Source of the DNA: Streptomyces sp. NBC_00370
GTDB lineage: Bacteria > Actinomycetota > Actinomycetes > Streptomycetales > Streptomycetaceae
Assembly (NCBI RefSeq): GCF_036084755.1
Contig: NZ_CP107968.1
Location: 4,061,501-4,125,500 of the forward strand
Length of the DNA: 64,000 nt
Reading direction: 5' to 3'
Part shown: piece by piece, positions 41,374 through 51,375 of the stretch
Numbering within the stretch: the stretch's first letter is position 1
Layout of the letters: each line of letters opens with the position of its first letter
Notes under the pieces: generated by a model
Database searches by the model: none
Seen by the model: only the letters and a program-made list of their open reading frames with translations
Told to the model about the DNA's origin: nothing
Made by a program: the position numbers and the translations under genes

Positions 41374-44300
41374 TCAGTGGATCAGGGGCCTCCTCGGCTC
41401 CAGCCACGGCGGCGTCGGAACCGGCGAGCCGGGTCCGGCGCCGCCGCCTGTGCCGGACGGGACGGACAGGCCAGGCAGGCCCGCCAGGCCCGGTCCCGCG
41501 ATGGCCGCGTGACCGTCGCCGTGGTTGTCGCGGTCCGTCAGCTGGAATCCGACCGTGTAGGTCCGCGTGACCGAGCCGTTGGCCGAGGTCACCTTGATCG
41601 TGCGGGTGGTGAGACGGGACGCGCTCGACGAGAGCACCGAACTGCCGTCGGTGACCTTCACCCGCGCACCGGCCTGGGCCGGGGCGGCCGAGACGGCCGG
41701 GATCCGCGCGTTCTTCGGCCAGTCGACCACGTACGTCGACACGTTCGGGTCGAAGCCGTCGATCGCCGCGCCCCCGACCGTGATCGCCTTCGCGTCGGCG
41801 ACACTCGCCGCCGTGGCGTCCGGGAAGTTCTTCACCGTGACCGACCCGTCGGCGTTGACGACCACATGCGCCGTCATCGCCGCCGCCAGGTTGATCCGCT
41901 CCCAGCTCGCCCCGCCGTCCGCCGTGAGGTCGAGCGGGTACCCGGAGTCCGTCGCCGTCTGCTCCAGGATCTGGGTGCGCTGCTCGGCGGTGAGGTCCGG
42001 GAACGCGGTGATCAGCAGGGCCGCCGCGTCGGACGGCGCCTTGACGGCCTGCCCCGACTTCCCCACCTGGGAGAAGCCGTAGGTCAGGCGCCGCGTGTAC
42101 AGGTCGACCTGCTGCGTCCCGTTCAGGCCGCCGTACGAGTCGCCCGCGCAGGCCGCGAGCGTGTCGCCGTACCCCTCTTTCGCGCACTGCGCGAGCAGCA
42201 CGTTCTCCATCTCGGTGTGGGCCTGGGTCAGCAGCTCCGCGAACTCGGGGTCGGCCCACCGGTGCGCGACGGTGGCCTGTCCCGCGATACGGCCGCCCAT
42301 GACGTCGAGCGGGTAGTGGAAGCCGAGGACGATGCGGTTGTCCCCGTACTCCGACGTGCGCGCGAGGATCGACGGCGCCAGCTCCGGCAGGAGCGTGGCG
42401 AGGACGGTTCCGGCCTCGTAGCCGCCGTAGGTGTGGCCGCTGGGGTACGAGCCGCTGGTGGCGAGGCCGCTGTACGAGCCGTCCTGCGACTCGTAGATGT
42501 CGCCGCCGTCACCGACGAACCCGAGCCGCACGTACGGGCGCTGGTAGCCGTAGTGGTCCTTGGCCGCGTCGACCTTGTCGAGGTTCTTCGTGACCCGGCC
42601 GAACAGGGCGTTGGTCTTGGGCAGTTGGCCGCCGCTCAGGGCGTCCTGGTAGATCTTGCCGAGCTGGGAGCCGAGGCCGTCGGCCATCGTGACGGTGGCG
42701 CTGTTGGTCGCGTCGACCTCGGCCCTGTCCACCTCCTTCTGTGTCGCCGCGTTGTTGATGCGGACCGCGATCTGGTCGTTCTCCGCGCTCAGTTCGGTGC
42801 CGTTGGGCACCTTGGTGTTGGCGCCGAGGGTGCCGGTGCCGAGGTCGTCGAAACCGTTGAGCAGGCTGTTGAAGTAGTCGGTGCCGTCGCCGGCTCCCGG
42901 CCAGGTGTCCGACGCGTAGGTCGCGTTCAGCGTGTCGTCCGGGAAGGGCGACGGTTCGTACGTCGGGTCGGAGGAGGACGCGGACCCGGACCCGGAAGCA
43001 GCCGCCGAGGCCGGGGCCGAAGCCGCGGCGTCGTCCGACGTTCCCGCCAATGTCACCGCGGTCACCGTGGCCGTCTGCGCCTTGGCCTTGCCCGTGGTCG
43101 TCAGCAGCGCCGTGTCAGCCGTGGCCGGCACATGCGCGGTGGTCCCGTCGCCGAGGGCCACCGTGTAGCCGACGATCGGGAATCCGCCGTCGCCCGCCGG
43201 CCGCCAGGTCACGCGGACCTGCTTGCCGTCGGTGAGCACGCCCTGCACCTTCGGCTTCTGCGGCTTGCCGCCGCCGGTCACCACGGGCGCCGTAGCGGCG
43301 CTCGGGCGCGAGGCGCCGACCTTGTTCACCGCCTGGACGCGTGCCGTGTAGGACCGGCCCGCGCGCAGCGAAGTGAACGTCGTGCTGCGGCTGTTCGGGT
43401 CGTGTATCTCGACCTGGTGGCCGTCGCTGAGGCTGATCCGGTACCCGGTGAGGGCCGAGCCTCCGGTGTCGGCAGGCGCCGACCAGGCGACCGTCACACT
43501 GGAGCCGGACGATGTCGCCGACACCGCGTCGGGCGCGGCCGGCACCGACGTGGGCTTCGACTTCAGTGCGGACATCGCGTGGTCGAGGGCGGTGTACCGG
43601 GCGGTGAGGGCCTTGTCCGTAGCCGCGTCGTCCGCGACCGTGGTCTTCGCCTCCCCCAGTGCCTTGCTGAACGCCTTCCACGACGCGTCCGTGTAGCGGT
43701 CGTTGACGAGGGCCGAGGCGGTCGTGACCAGGTCCTCAAGCCGCAGCCTGGGCAACGGGACCAACTGGGTCGCGGCCAGGGTGAGCCGGCGCGTCTGGGT
43801 GTCGACTTCGAGCTGCGTCGCGTCGTCGGCGCCGAAGAGGGCGCGTGCCGAGGCGAGTTCGCGCAGGTACACACCGAAGTCGACCGTGTCGTAGCGCTCA
43901 GCGTCGGCGGAGACTCCCTCGTACTGGTCGATCGCCTTCCGCAGCGCGGACTTGTCCGTGACGGCGGGCGTCTCGACGTGGTCGAAGGTGATACGGCCCA
44001 GATTCGCGACGTACGGGTGGGCGGCGTCCGGGTTCGTCGTCAGCCGCAGGTGGACGGCGTGCTTGCCGGTGATCGCCGTGGGCAGGGTCAGGCTCGTCGT
44101 CCCTCCTGACGACCACGCGCTGCCCGTGACCGGGAGCGGTACGGTCGCGTACGGGGTGCCGGGGGCGGCCGGGTCGAAGGAGTCCAGGTAGAGCTGGACG
44201 GCCGAACCGGTGCCGCAGCGCGCGGAGTTGTTGGCGTAGGTGATCGTGACGGTGTTCTTGGCCGAGCTGCCGAAGTCGATGTCCCCGTAGTCGAGCCAGG

Positions 44301-47300
44301 CTCCGTCGTACGTGCCGCCGAGGTCGGTGGTGGAACCCGACCCCGTCCAGCTGACCGGCTCGCTCTTGAGCCCGCCGCCGCTGTGGGAGCGGAACGCGGT
44401 GGCGTCGAAGCCCACGGGGGCGGCGGCGTCCTGCGTCAGGGTCAGCGAGTAGACGTTGGCCACGTAGGGCTGGGCGTCCGTCTGCGTGCTGGAGACGAAG
44501 ACCGCGTACACGTCCTGAACGCCGGTGAAGACGGCCGGGTCGAGCCGCACACTCGTCGTGCCGACGGTGCCCCAGCCCGAAGCCGTGTAGTCGAGCGGGA
44601 TGTCGACGGTCTTCGGGCCGTCCTTGGAGCCGAGGTGCAGCTCGATGTGCGAGTCCGAGGCCGCGCGCGACTGCGGCTTGTCATAGCTGACGGTCACGGT
44701 GTCGGCGCCGTCGCCGAGGTCCGTGTCCTTCCACTGCGCCCACGCGCCGTTCGTCACGTTCTCGAAGATGCCGTTCGAGAGGGAGAGCGGGAGCGAACCG
44801 CCGCCGGTCGTGGTGGAGTTCACCGCGGTCAGCGTGGCGAGCGTGGTCGTGGGTGACGTGGAGACCTCGTACGGCGAGAACTGGTACCGGTCGAAGTTCG
44901 CCACCCACTGCCGGCCCGTCGGGGCGTGGAACACGAACGTCGCGCTCTTCGCCGCCAGCAGGGCGTCCGGGTCGGTGACGGTCGCCTGGACGGTGTTGTA
45001 GTACTGCCAGCCGCCGGTTCCGGGGAGCTTGACGGTGGCGACGACGGGACCGTCGGCGGCGCCGGCGTGGATGTCGACGCTGCTCGGCTGGGCGTTCGTC
45101 GCCACGGAGTTGGCGTAGCGGACCGAGACGCTTCGCGGGGCGACCCCGCCGAAGTCCAGCTTGTTGTACCGCTCCCAGGCGCCCTCGGTGACGCCGCCGA
45201 GGTCGCCGTCCGAGTAGTACGCCTCCTTCACCAGGCTGGGACCCTCCATCTGCGAGGGGTCCTCGGCCTGCAGGACGGCGTAGCCGCCCTCGTCGAGGGT
45301 GAGCCCCTCGACGGCGGAGCGCAGCCCGTCGTCGGCGGCCATGATCGTGCCCGTGGCGGACGTGGTGTCGGCCAGGACGGTCCGCGCGCGTTCGAGCGCC
45401 GACCTGAACAACGTCCAGGAGCCGTCGGAGTAGTTGTCGCCGCGCACCAGGGACGCCTGGTCGACGAGTGCGCCAAGAGCCTTGCGGTGCACGGCGGCTG
45501 CGGAGATCAGGAGCGGGTCGGTCGGCGATATCCCCGTGCCGCGCACCGTCGAGGCCCGCGTGCCGTGGGCGAACGCGGCGTCGCGGAACGTGATGCCGAA
45601 GCGCGCGTCCACCGTCGCCGTACCGGTGAGGGACAGCGTCGCCGTACGCGAATCGCTGACGCGGAGGTCGGCCTTGACACCGCCCGGCAGGCCGGTGACG
45701 GTCGCCGCCCCTGACTTGGTCAGGCTGGTGCCCTTGCGGGCGGCGAACGTCGCGGGGCCGTTCAGCGTCAGCTTCACGCTGTCGTCGAGCTTGCCGTCCG
45801 CCGCGGTGTCGACGGTTCCCGGGCGGGCGGAGACGACCGTGTCGCCCTTGCCCGCTCCCCCGTCGCCGCCACCCGTGTCGCCCGCGTCGGTGTTCAGCGA
45901 GTACGCGGGCTCCGTGCGGGCGCCCCACTGCGAGGGCTTGGACCCCATGGTGAAGTCCAGGGTGCCGCCACCGATGATCTGTGCGTAGTCGAGCCACGTG
46001 TTGTCGAACCGCTTGCCGTTGAGGGTCGCGCTCTGCACGTAGTAGTTGCTCGGCGATACGCCGTCGGCCTTCACCGTGAACTGGCTGCCGTTGGCGTAGG
46101 TGATCGTCGTGGAGTCGAAGAACGGGCTGCCGATCTGGAACTGGCTGGAACCGGCGGTCACCGGGAACAGTCCCAGGGCGGCACCGACGAACATGGTCGA
46201 CATGGTGCCGGCGTCGTTGTCCATGGTCGGCAGGAAGCCGTTCGGGGCGAGCTTGTAGACCTGGGTCTTGACCGGCGGGGTGAACTCGCCGCCCGAGCTG
46301 GGGGCTTCGTTCGTGGAGCCCGTCGCGATGTAGCGGTTCCAGGTCGTGCCGGTGTAGATGGCGCGCACCCACTTCTGCGTCAGGCTCGGCTCGCCGACGT
46401 AGTTGAAGAGGTACGGGGCCTGGAGGTCGATCTCGTTCGCGTTGGAGTGCAGCATGGTCGAGCCGTCGTCGACGGCCGAGTCCTCGCCGAACATGTGCTT
46501 GACGGCGGCCTTCCCTGCCTTCGGGCCGCCCATGGCCTCGATGAGGCCGCCCATGTCGTACGCGTCGTACCAGTGGTACTGCCACAGCGTGCCCTGGTAG
46601 AGGCCGGCCGCCTCGAACTTCTCGTAGTCCGCGCTCTGCCAGTCACCGCCCGTGGCGCGCGGGGTGAGCAGACCGACCTTCGTGCCGTCGGCCGCCGTCC
46701 AGGCGCCGGACTTCACGAGGTTGTCGATCGCCATGGTCGACTGGTCGCGCAGCTTCTTCGCGTCCGCCTTCTTGCCGAGCGCGTCGGCGACGACGGCCAG
46801 CGCCCACTGGTCGTAGCCGCGCTGGACGGTCGTACCGGGATCGCCGCTGACGTAGCCCTGGCGCAGCTGCGCGCCCGTGTAGTACCCGCTGTACGCCAGC
46901 AGCGCCGGGTACGCCTCGTCGAGCCGGTCGAAGTTCTTGTACCCCTTCGACAACGCGTCGGCGACGAGCACGGCCGAACGCTCCCACCGCACGGTCGGGA
47001 CCGAGTGGGTGAGGCTGCCGAGGCTCTTGCCCGAGGCGCGCGCGTCGGCGAACAGCACGACGAGCGACTGGATCATGTCCCGGTAGGTGGCCGGGTCGAT
47101 GTACGCCTCGACGGAGTACTTGCGGAAGTCGTCCCAGGTGGACCAGCCGTCGTAGTACGTGAAGCCGTTCGCCTTGTGCACCGCTCCGTCGGCGCCGCGG
47201 TACGTACCGCTGGTGCTGGTGGCGTTCACCGGCAGCGCGTACATGCGGTACAGGTGGGTGTAGAACTCCTTGGTCAGCGTCGACCCGGGGTCGGACTTCG

Positions 47301-48393
47301 CCGAGGCGCGCACGGCGACGGCGCCCAGCGCGCTGTTCCAGTCCGCCTTCGTCCGGGCGCGCGCCTGGTCGAAGGTGAGGCCGCCCACCTCGTTGCGCTG
47401 GTCGGTCACGGCCTGTTCGGCGCTGATCGGCGACAGGGTGACGCGCAGTTCGATGTCGTTCCCCGCGGACTTGTCGAACCCGAGGACGGCGCCGGTGTCG
47501 GACCCGTCCTGCGTGGTCGCCTCGCTCAGCTTGCCGTCGCTGCCCCAGCTCTTGAGGGAGGTCACGGGGGCGTTCGTGGTGGCGTTGTAGTACATCTGGT
47601 AGGAGGCGCCGTTGAACGATCCCGCGACGAGCCCGGTGATCGAGGTGGTCCCGTCGGGGAGCGTCGTCGCCTTGAGCGTCGAGCGGGTGCGGCTGGTGTA
47701 GTTGTTCGCGAGGTCGAGGACGAGCTCGGGGTCCGACCCTGCGGGGAAGCTGTACCGCTGGAGCGCCGTACGCGTCGTCGCGGTCATCTCGGCCTTGACG
47801 GTGCCGGAGTCCTGCTTCACCGCCGAGCCGGTTCCGGAGAGGGCCCCGAGGCCCACCTGGTAGTACCCGGGCGTCGCGGTCTCGTCGTCGTGGCTGAACG
47901 GGTGGGCGTACGTCCCGGAGGCGGGCCGGCCGTCGTACTTCACGGACGTGGGGACGACGAGCAGGTCGCCGCCGCCGCCCGAGCCGCCGACGCCGTCGAG
48001 GTTCGTCGCGGTGAACCCGGCGATGTGGTCCTCGTTGTAGTCGTACCCGGAGTGGTTGCGGTTCGGCGTGGTCATCGGGTTGACCTTGGCCAGGCTGTGC
48101 GGCGCCTGGGCGCCCGGCAGGTCGTTGCCGTCGTCGCCCGCGGTCGAGACGAACGGGTCGACGAGCTTCGTGTAGTCCGTACCGCCGGTGGTGCCGGGGG
48201 ACTTGCTCGTGGTCGCGGATGTGGCCGTGGCCGCGCCGGGCACGGCGGCGGCCGCGCCGGCGCCGGCGAGCGCGCCGACGCCGAGCGCGCCGCTGAGCAG
48301 CACGGCGACGGTGGCGCGCAGTTGCCGGTGCCGTCTTCGGTTGGCGCGCGGAACAACCGCGCGGGGCAAGGGAGTTCGAGATCTGATGGGCAC
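41374..48393 (-). CDS. Secreted GH92 alpha-mannosidase fused to PAP2 acid phosphatase
   Basis: A 2339-residue exported protein from a GTG at 48393 with GGAGAGG upstream. A signal peptide covers about 1-50 (ATVAVLLSGALGVGALAGAG). A GH92 domain fills about 70-830: YTKLVDPFVSTAGDDGND, YDGWSTWDDFRKY, GTLWQYHWYDAYD, NEIDLQAPYLFNYVGEP and TMDNDAGTMSTMF mirror the calcium-dependent alpha-mannosidase motifs. The middle has carbohydrate-binding-like modules, FIVAR-type helices (~1480) and Fn3 units (~1610-1800). A PAP2 phosphatase follows with K-x6-RP (KDHYGYQRP), YPSGH near 1983 and R-x5-H-x3-D (RIVLGFHYPLD). A Cadherin-like/Ig tail ends it, without LPXTG. The fusion could strip phosphate and mannose from yeast or fungal phosphomannans; that substrate is inferred. 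Confidence 0.88.
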   Translation of the reverse strand: MPIRSRTPLPRAVVPRANRRRHRQLRATVAVLLSGALGVGALAGAGAAAAVPGAATATSATTSKSPGTTGGTDYTKLVDPFVSTAGDDGNDLPGAQAPHSLAKVNPMTTPNRNHSGYDYNEDHIAGFTATNLDGVGGSGGGGDLLVVPTSVKYDGRPASGTYAHPFSHDDETATPGYYQVGLGALSGTGSAVKQDSGTVKAEMTATTRTALQRYSFPAGSDPELVLDLANNYTSRTRSTLKATTLPDGTTSITGLVAGSFNGASYQMYYNATTNAPVTSLKSWGSDGKLSEATTQDGSDTGAVLGFDKSAGNDIELRVTLSPISAEQAVTDQRNEVGGLTFDQARARTKADWNSALGAVAVRASAKSDPGSTLTKEFYTHLYRMYALPVNATSTSGTYRGADGAVHKANGFTYYDGWSTWDDFRKYSVEAYIDPATYRDMIQSLVVLFADARASGKSLGSLTHSVPTVRWERSAVLVADALSKGYKNFDRLDEAYPALLAYSGYYTGAQLRQGYVSGDPGTTVQRGYDQWALAVVADALGKKADAKKLRDQSTMAIDNLVKSGAWTAADGTKVGLLTPRATGGDWQSADYEKFEAAGLYQGTLWQYHWYDAYDMGGLIEAMGGPKAGKAAVKHMFGEDSAVDDGSTMLHSNANEIDLQAPYLFNYVGEPSLTQKWVRAIYTGTTWNRYIATGSTNEAPSSGGEFTPPVKTQVYKLAPNGFLPTMDNDAGTMSTMFVGAALGLFPVTAGSSQFQIGSPFFDSTTITYANGSQFTVKADGVSPSNYYVQSATLNGKRFDNTWLDYAQIIGGGTLDFTMGSKPSQWGARTEPAYSLNTDAGDTGGGDGGAGKGDTVVSARPGTVDTAADGKLDDSVKLTLNGPATFAARKGTSLTKSGAATVTGLPGGVKADLRVSDSRTATLSLTGTATVDARFGITFRDAAFAHGTRASTVRGTGISPTDPLLISAAAVHRKALGALVDQASLVRGDNYSDGSWTLFRSALERARTVLADTTSATGTIMAADDGLRSAVEGLTLDEGGYAVLQAEDPSQMEGPSLVKEAYYSDGDLGGVTEGAWERYNKLDFGGVAPRSVSVRYANSVATNAQPSSVDIHAGAADGPVVATVKLPGTGGWQYYNTVQATVTDPDALLAAKSATFVFHAPTGRQWVANFDRYQFSPYEVSTSPTTTLATLTAVNSTTTGGGSLPLSLSNGIFENVTNGAWAQWKDTDLGDGADTVTVSYDKPQSRAASDSHIELHLGSKDGPKTVDIPLDYTASGWGTVGTTSVRLDPAVFTGVQDVYAVFVSSTQTDAQPYVANVYSLTLTQDAAAPVGFDATAFRSHSGGGLKSEPVSWTGSGSTTDLGGTYDGAWLDYGDIDFGSSAKNTVTITYANNSARCGTGSAVQLYLDSFDPAAPGTPYATVPLPVTGSAWSSGGTTSLTLPTAITGKHAVHLRLTTNPDAAHPYVANLGRITFDHVETPAVTDKSALRKAIDQYEGVSADAERYDTVDFGVYLRELASARALFGADDATQLEVDTQTRRLTLAATQLVPLPRLRLEDLVTTASALVNDRYTDASWKAFSKALGEAKTTVADDAATDKALTARYTALDHAMSALKSKPTSVPAAPDAVSATSSGSSVTVAWSAPADTGGSALTGYRISLSDGHQVEIHDPNSRSTTFTSLRAGRSYTARVQAVNKVGASRPSAATAPVVTGGGKPQKPKVQGVLTDGKQVRVTWRPAGDGGFPIVGYTVALGDGTTAHVPATADTALLTTTGKAKAQTATVTAVTLAGTSDDAAASAPASAAASGSGSASSSDPTYEPSPFPDDTLNATYASDTWPGAGDGTDYFNSLLNGFDDLGTGTLGANTKVPNGTELSAENDQIAVRINNAATQKEVDRAEVDATNSATVTMADGLGSQLGKIYQDALSGGQLPKTNALFGRVTKNLDKVDAAKDHYGYQRPYVRLGFVGDGGDIYESQDGSYSGLATSGSYPSGHTYGGYEAGTVLATLLPELAPSILARTSEYGDNRIVLGFHYPLDVMGGRIAGQATVAHRWADPEFAELLTQAHTEMENVLLAQCAKEGYGDTLAACAGDSYGGLNGTQQVDLYTRRLTYGFSQVGKSGQAVKAPSDAAALLITAFPDLTAEQRTQILEQTATDSGYPLDLTADGGASWERINLAAAMTAHVVVNADGSVTVKNFPDATAASVADAKAITVGGAAIDGFDPNVSTYVVDWPKNARIPAVSAAPAQAGARVKVTDGSSVLSSSASRLTTRTIKVTSANGSVTRTYTVGFQLTDRDNHGDGHAAIAGPGLAGLPGLSVPSGTGGGAGPGSPVPTPPWLEPRRPLIH

Positions 48394-48656
48394 GTAACCT
48401 CTCCAGTGTCGTATGGCGTCCGCACAGTCCGCCCCGCAAGGAAGACAACGTTGTCAGACTAAACACCGGAGCGTGCGGAGCAAAGGCGGAAGTGGACGCA
48501 CGGGATCGCACCCGTGGCGTTCACGACCGTGCGCCATCAGACAGGGAAAAGGAATACGACGGGCAAACAGAATTCGGACGGAAGATGTGTCCGGAACGCC
48601 GCGAACACCGTGAACGCCCCGAGAAGTCACCAACCGCGCACACGGCGTTGCCCCGC

Positions 48657-49889
48657 TTACGTGAGGGTGGGACCGGGGAGGGCGAGGGCCGGGAGAGTCA
48701 GGGCCGAGTGGGCCGGGATTCCCTTCGGGGCGGGCATGGCGCTCAGGCTGCGCAGTCGTTTGTTGCGCTGCTCCAGGGCCTGGGCCGTGCTGGGGAAGAG
48801 TGCGGCGTCGCCCGTTTTGACCAGGTCCTGGTTCGCGGTCACGAAAGCGCGGGTGGCGTTCTCGTACGCGGCGAAGCCGGTGGTGTGGTCCTGGCCGGCC
48901 AGGGATGCGGCGAGCATGTACGCGCCGACGAGGGCGAGGCTGGTGCCCTGGCCGGTGAGGAAGGAAGGCGCGTACGCGGCGTCGCCCAGCAGCGCGACCC
49001 TGCCCTGGGACCAGTGGGGCATACGGATCTGGCTGACCGCGTCGAAGAACACGTCGTCCGCCTCACGCATGGCGGCGACCATGCCCGGGACTTCCCACCC
49101 CGCGTCGGCGAACACCGTCGCGACCAGGTCCCGTTGGGCCGCCCGGTTCCGGAAGGCGTCGAACGGCGGTCGCGGCCGGGCGAAGTTCAGGAAGGCGTGC
49201 ACCTCGTCGTCGTCCCCCACGGCGTAGAGCGCCGCCGCCCTGCCCGGGGCGTTCCACAGCACGGTCTCGTGGGAGAGGCCGAAGGTGTTGGGCATGGTGA
49301 ACACGGCGAAGCAGTAGCCGAGGTAGCGGTGGAACCGCTCTTCGGGGCCGAACAGCGTCTCCCGGGTGCGTGAGTGCGTACCCTCAGCGCCGAACACCAT
49401 GTCGAACGTACGGCTGCCGCCGCCACGGAAGGTGACGTCCACCCCGTGACCGGTCTGGTCGAGCGTGCCGACGGAGTCGTCGAACAGGAACTCCACGTCG
49501 TCACGGACCGCCGCGTACAGCGCCTCGGTCAGGTCCCCGCGCCGCACCTCCAGGTCCCGTCCCGTGACACCGCCGGTGACGGTGTGCGGATGGATCGAGG
49601 CCACGGTGTCGCCGTCGCCATCGAGGAAGGTGATCCGGCGCAGATCGATGTGCGCCTCGCGGAGCCGGGGCAGGATCCCCATCCTGTGGACGACCTCAAG
49701 TGCGGTGCCGCGCACGTCGATCGGGTAGCCACCGCTGCGCGGTGCGGCCGCTTTTTCGACGACCGTGACGGCGTATCCGTACCGGTTCAGCCAGTACGCG
49801 AGCGCGGGGCCCGCGATGCTGGCCCCGGATATCAGGACCGTGCGCCTCTGGGTGGTGCGGGCATGCGTCAACTGCTCGGTGTGGGGCAT
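48657..49889 (-). CDS. FAD-dependent monooxygenase (PHBH/TetX-like)
   Basis: A 410-residue flavoprotein from the ATG at 49889. The FAD dinucleotide site is VLISGASIAGPALAYWL, a second FAD motif is GDAAYAPSFLTGQGTSLAL, and DVRGTALEV plus the long substrate domain fit class A monooxygenases (aromatic hydroxylases, TetX, rifampicin monooxygenases). It overlaps the MFS exporter by 22 bp and is translated after it. Monooxygenase plus exporter suggests drug inactivation with efflux, or tailoring and export of a metabolite; nothing here decides between them. Confidence 0.85.
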   Translation of the reverse strand: MPHTEQLTHARTTQRRTVLISGASIAGPALAYWLNRYGYAVTVVEKAAAPRSGGYPIDVRGTALEVVHRMGILPRLREAHIDLRRITFLDGDGDTVASIHPHTVTGGVTGRDLEVRRGDLTEALYAAVRDDVEFLFDDSVGTLDQTGHGVDVTFRGGGSRTFDMVFGAEGTHSRTRETLFGPEERFHRYLGYCFAVFTMPNTFGLSHETVLWNAPGRAAALYAVGDDDEVHAFLNFARPRPPFDAFRNRAAQRDLVATVFADAGWEVPGMVAAMREADDVFFDAVSQIRMPHWSQGRVALLGDAAYAPSFLTGQGTSLALVGAYMLAASLAGQDHTTGFAAYENATRAFVTANQDLVKTGDAALFPSTAQALEQRNKRLRSLSAMPAPKGIPAHSALTLPALALPGPTLT

Positions 49890-51283
49890 TCCTTGGCTCC
49901 TTCGCGCAGAGTTCGGACGACCAGCAGGGACAGCGCCGTGACGACGCCGGCGATGAGGAAGCCGGTGATGAAGGCGGATTCGGCCGGGACGTCCGACCCT
50001 GAGGGGGTCCCGGCGGTGAGGAAGGCGCCGCTGACCTGGGCGCCCGCGGCGAAACCGATCACGCGCGTCACCAGGACCAGGCTGGTGGCGGTGCCGGTGT
50101 TGCCGTGGTCCACGGAGGTGGCGGTCCTGACGACCATCGCCGTCACGCACACACCACTGGCCAGGGCGACCAGCGCCTTGCCGACCATGAGGTGCCAGAC
50201 CTCGCTGTGCAGGAACGCCAGGAAGACCAGGGTGGCCGTCATGACGCCGATGCCGGCGGTGACCACGGCGCGCGTGCCGAAGCGACGCGCGGCTGCCCCG
50301 CCGAGCGGCCCGCTGATCGCGGCCATGACGGCGCCGGGCAGCAGATACCGGCCGATGTCGGTGGCGCCGGCGCCGAAGCCGTACGTGTCGGCGGAGACCG
50401 CGAAGAGCTGCGGCACGAGATACATCGACACCGAGGTGCCCACGCACACGGCGAACGTGATCACGTACGAGCTCCAGATCGCCGGCTTCGCGAGCAGGCG
50501 CAGATCGACCATCGGCGACGCCGCACGCCGCTCGACGGCCGTCCATCCGACGACGAAGGCGGCCAGCACCACGACGAGGGCGCCGAGCACGAGCGGCTGC
50601 GCGCCGATCTCGGGGGCCAGCGCGAGGGTGAGCATGAGCGTGACCAGCATCCCGCTCAGCAGAACCAGCCCGGGCCAGTCGATCCCGGCGCCGTCCGACC
50701 TGGCCGGCGGATCGTCCGGCATCAGCGCGCGGACGAACAGGGTCGCCACGACGATCGCGCCCGTCGGTATCGCGAACATCCAGTGCCGGGAAAGACCTTC
50801 GGCGACGGGCCCGGCGATCAGCGTGCCCAGCATGCCGCCGCCCACGAACAGCCCGCTGACCACGCCGATGGCCACCGCGGACTCGCCCGCCGGGAGGTGC
50901 TTACGCACCAGGATGAACGAGAGCGGCATCGCGCCGACCATCGCGCCTTGCAGTACCTGACCGAGCAGCAGCACCGGCAGGTTCGGTGCCAGCGCGGACA
51001 CCAGACCGCCGACGCTGACCACCGTCATCAGGCGGAGCATGACCAGCTTCCCGCCGTAGCGGTCACCGAGGCTGCCCGCGACGGGCGCGACGAGAGCGCC
51101 GGTGATGAGCATCGCGATGCTGATGAGCGCCCCTTGGGCGGGGCTCATCGATAACTCGCGTTGCAGGAGGGGGAGGGTCGGTGTCACCACCGACTCCAAG
51201 GTGCCGGTGGCGGCTGCCAGCAGGCCGAGCGACCAGACGGCGGCCTTTCCGATACGGGCCGGGGGAGCGAGTGTTGTGGTCAT
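49868..51283 (-). CDS. MFS multidrug exporter (DHA2-like, 14 helices)
   Basis: A 471-residue transporter from the ATG at 51283 with AAAGGA upstream; an earlier reading is encoded by the tandem repeat and is rejected. Motif A appears as GSLGDRYGGKLVML after helix 2, and about 14 hydrophobic segments are seen (GLLAAATGTLESVVTPTL to FITGFLIAGVVTALSLLVV). It likely exports small drugs with proton influx. It shares an overlapping operon with the FAD monooxygenase and follows the ABC permease gene by 92 bp. Confidence 0.88.
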   Translation of the reverse strand: MTTTLAPPARIGKAAVWSLGLLAAATGTLESVVTPTLPLLQRELSMSPAQGALISIAMLITGALVAPVAGSLGDRYGGKLVMLRLMTVVSVGGLVSALAPNLPVLLLGQVLQGAMVGAMPLSFILVRKHLPAGESAVAIGVVSGLFVGGGMLGTLIAGPVAEGLSRHWMFAIPTGAIVVATLFVRALMPDDPPARSDGAGIDWPGLVLLSGMLVTLMLTLALAPEIGAQPLVLGALVVVLAAFVVGWTAVERRAASPMVDLRLLAKPAIWSSYVITFAVCVGTSVSMYLVPQLFAVSADTYGFGAGATDIGRYLLPGAVMAAISGPLGGAAARRFGTRAVVTAGIGVMTATLVFLAFLHSEVWHLMVGKALVALASGVCVTAMVVRTATSVDHGNTGTATSLVLVTRVIGFAAGAQVSGAFLTAGTPSGSDVPAESAFITGFLIAGVVTALSLLVVRTLREGAKECPTPSS

Positions 51284-51314
51284 GGACGTCCTTTCGTCGG
51301 TGTGCTGCCCGGCG

Positions 51315-51370
51315 CGTGTTGTACCGGCGTGCGTTGTCCGGCGTGTGTTGTCCGGCGTGCGTTGTCCGGC
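51315..51370 (-). repeat. 14-bp tandem repeats between ABC permease and MFS gene
   Basis: GTGCGTTGTCCGGC and close variants are repeated about four times end to end between the two genes, just upstream of the MFS ribosome-binding site. They could serve as a regulator-binding array, or change expression by slippage. Confidence 0.7.
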
Positions 51371-51375
51371 GTGCG

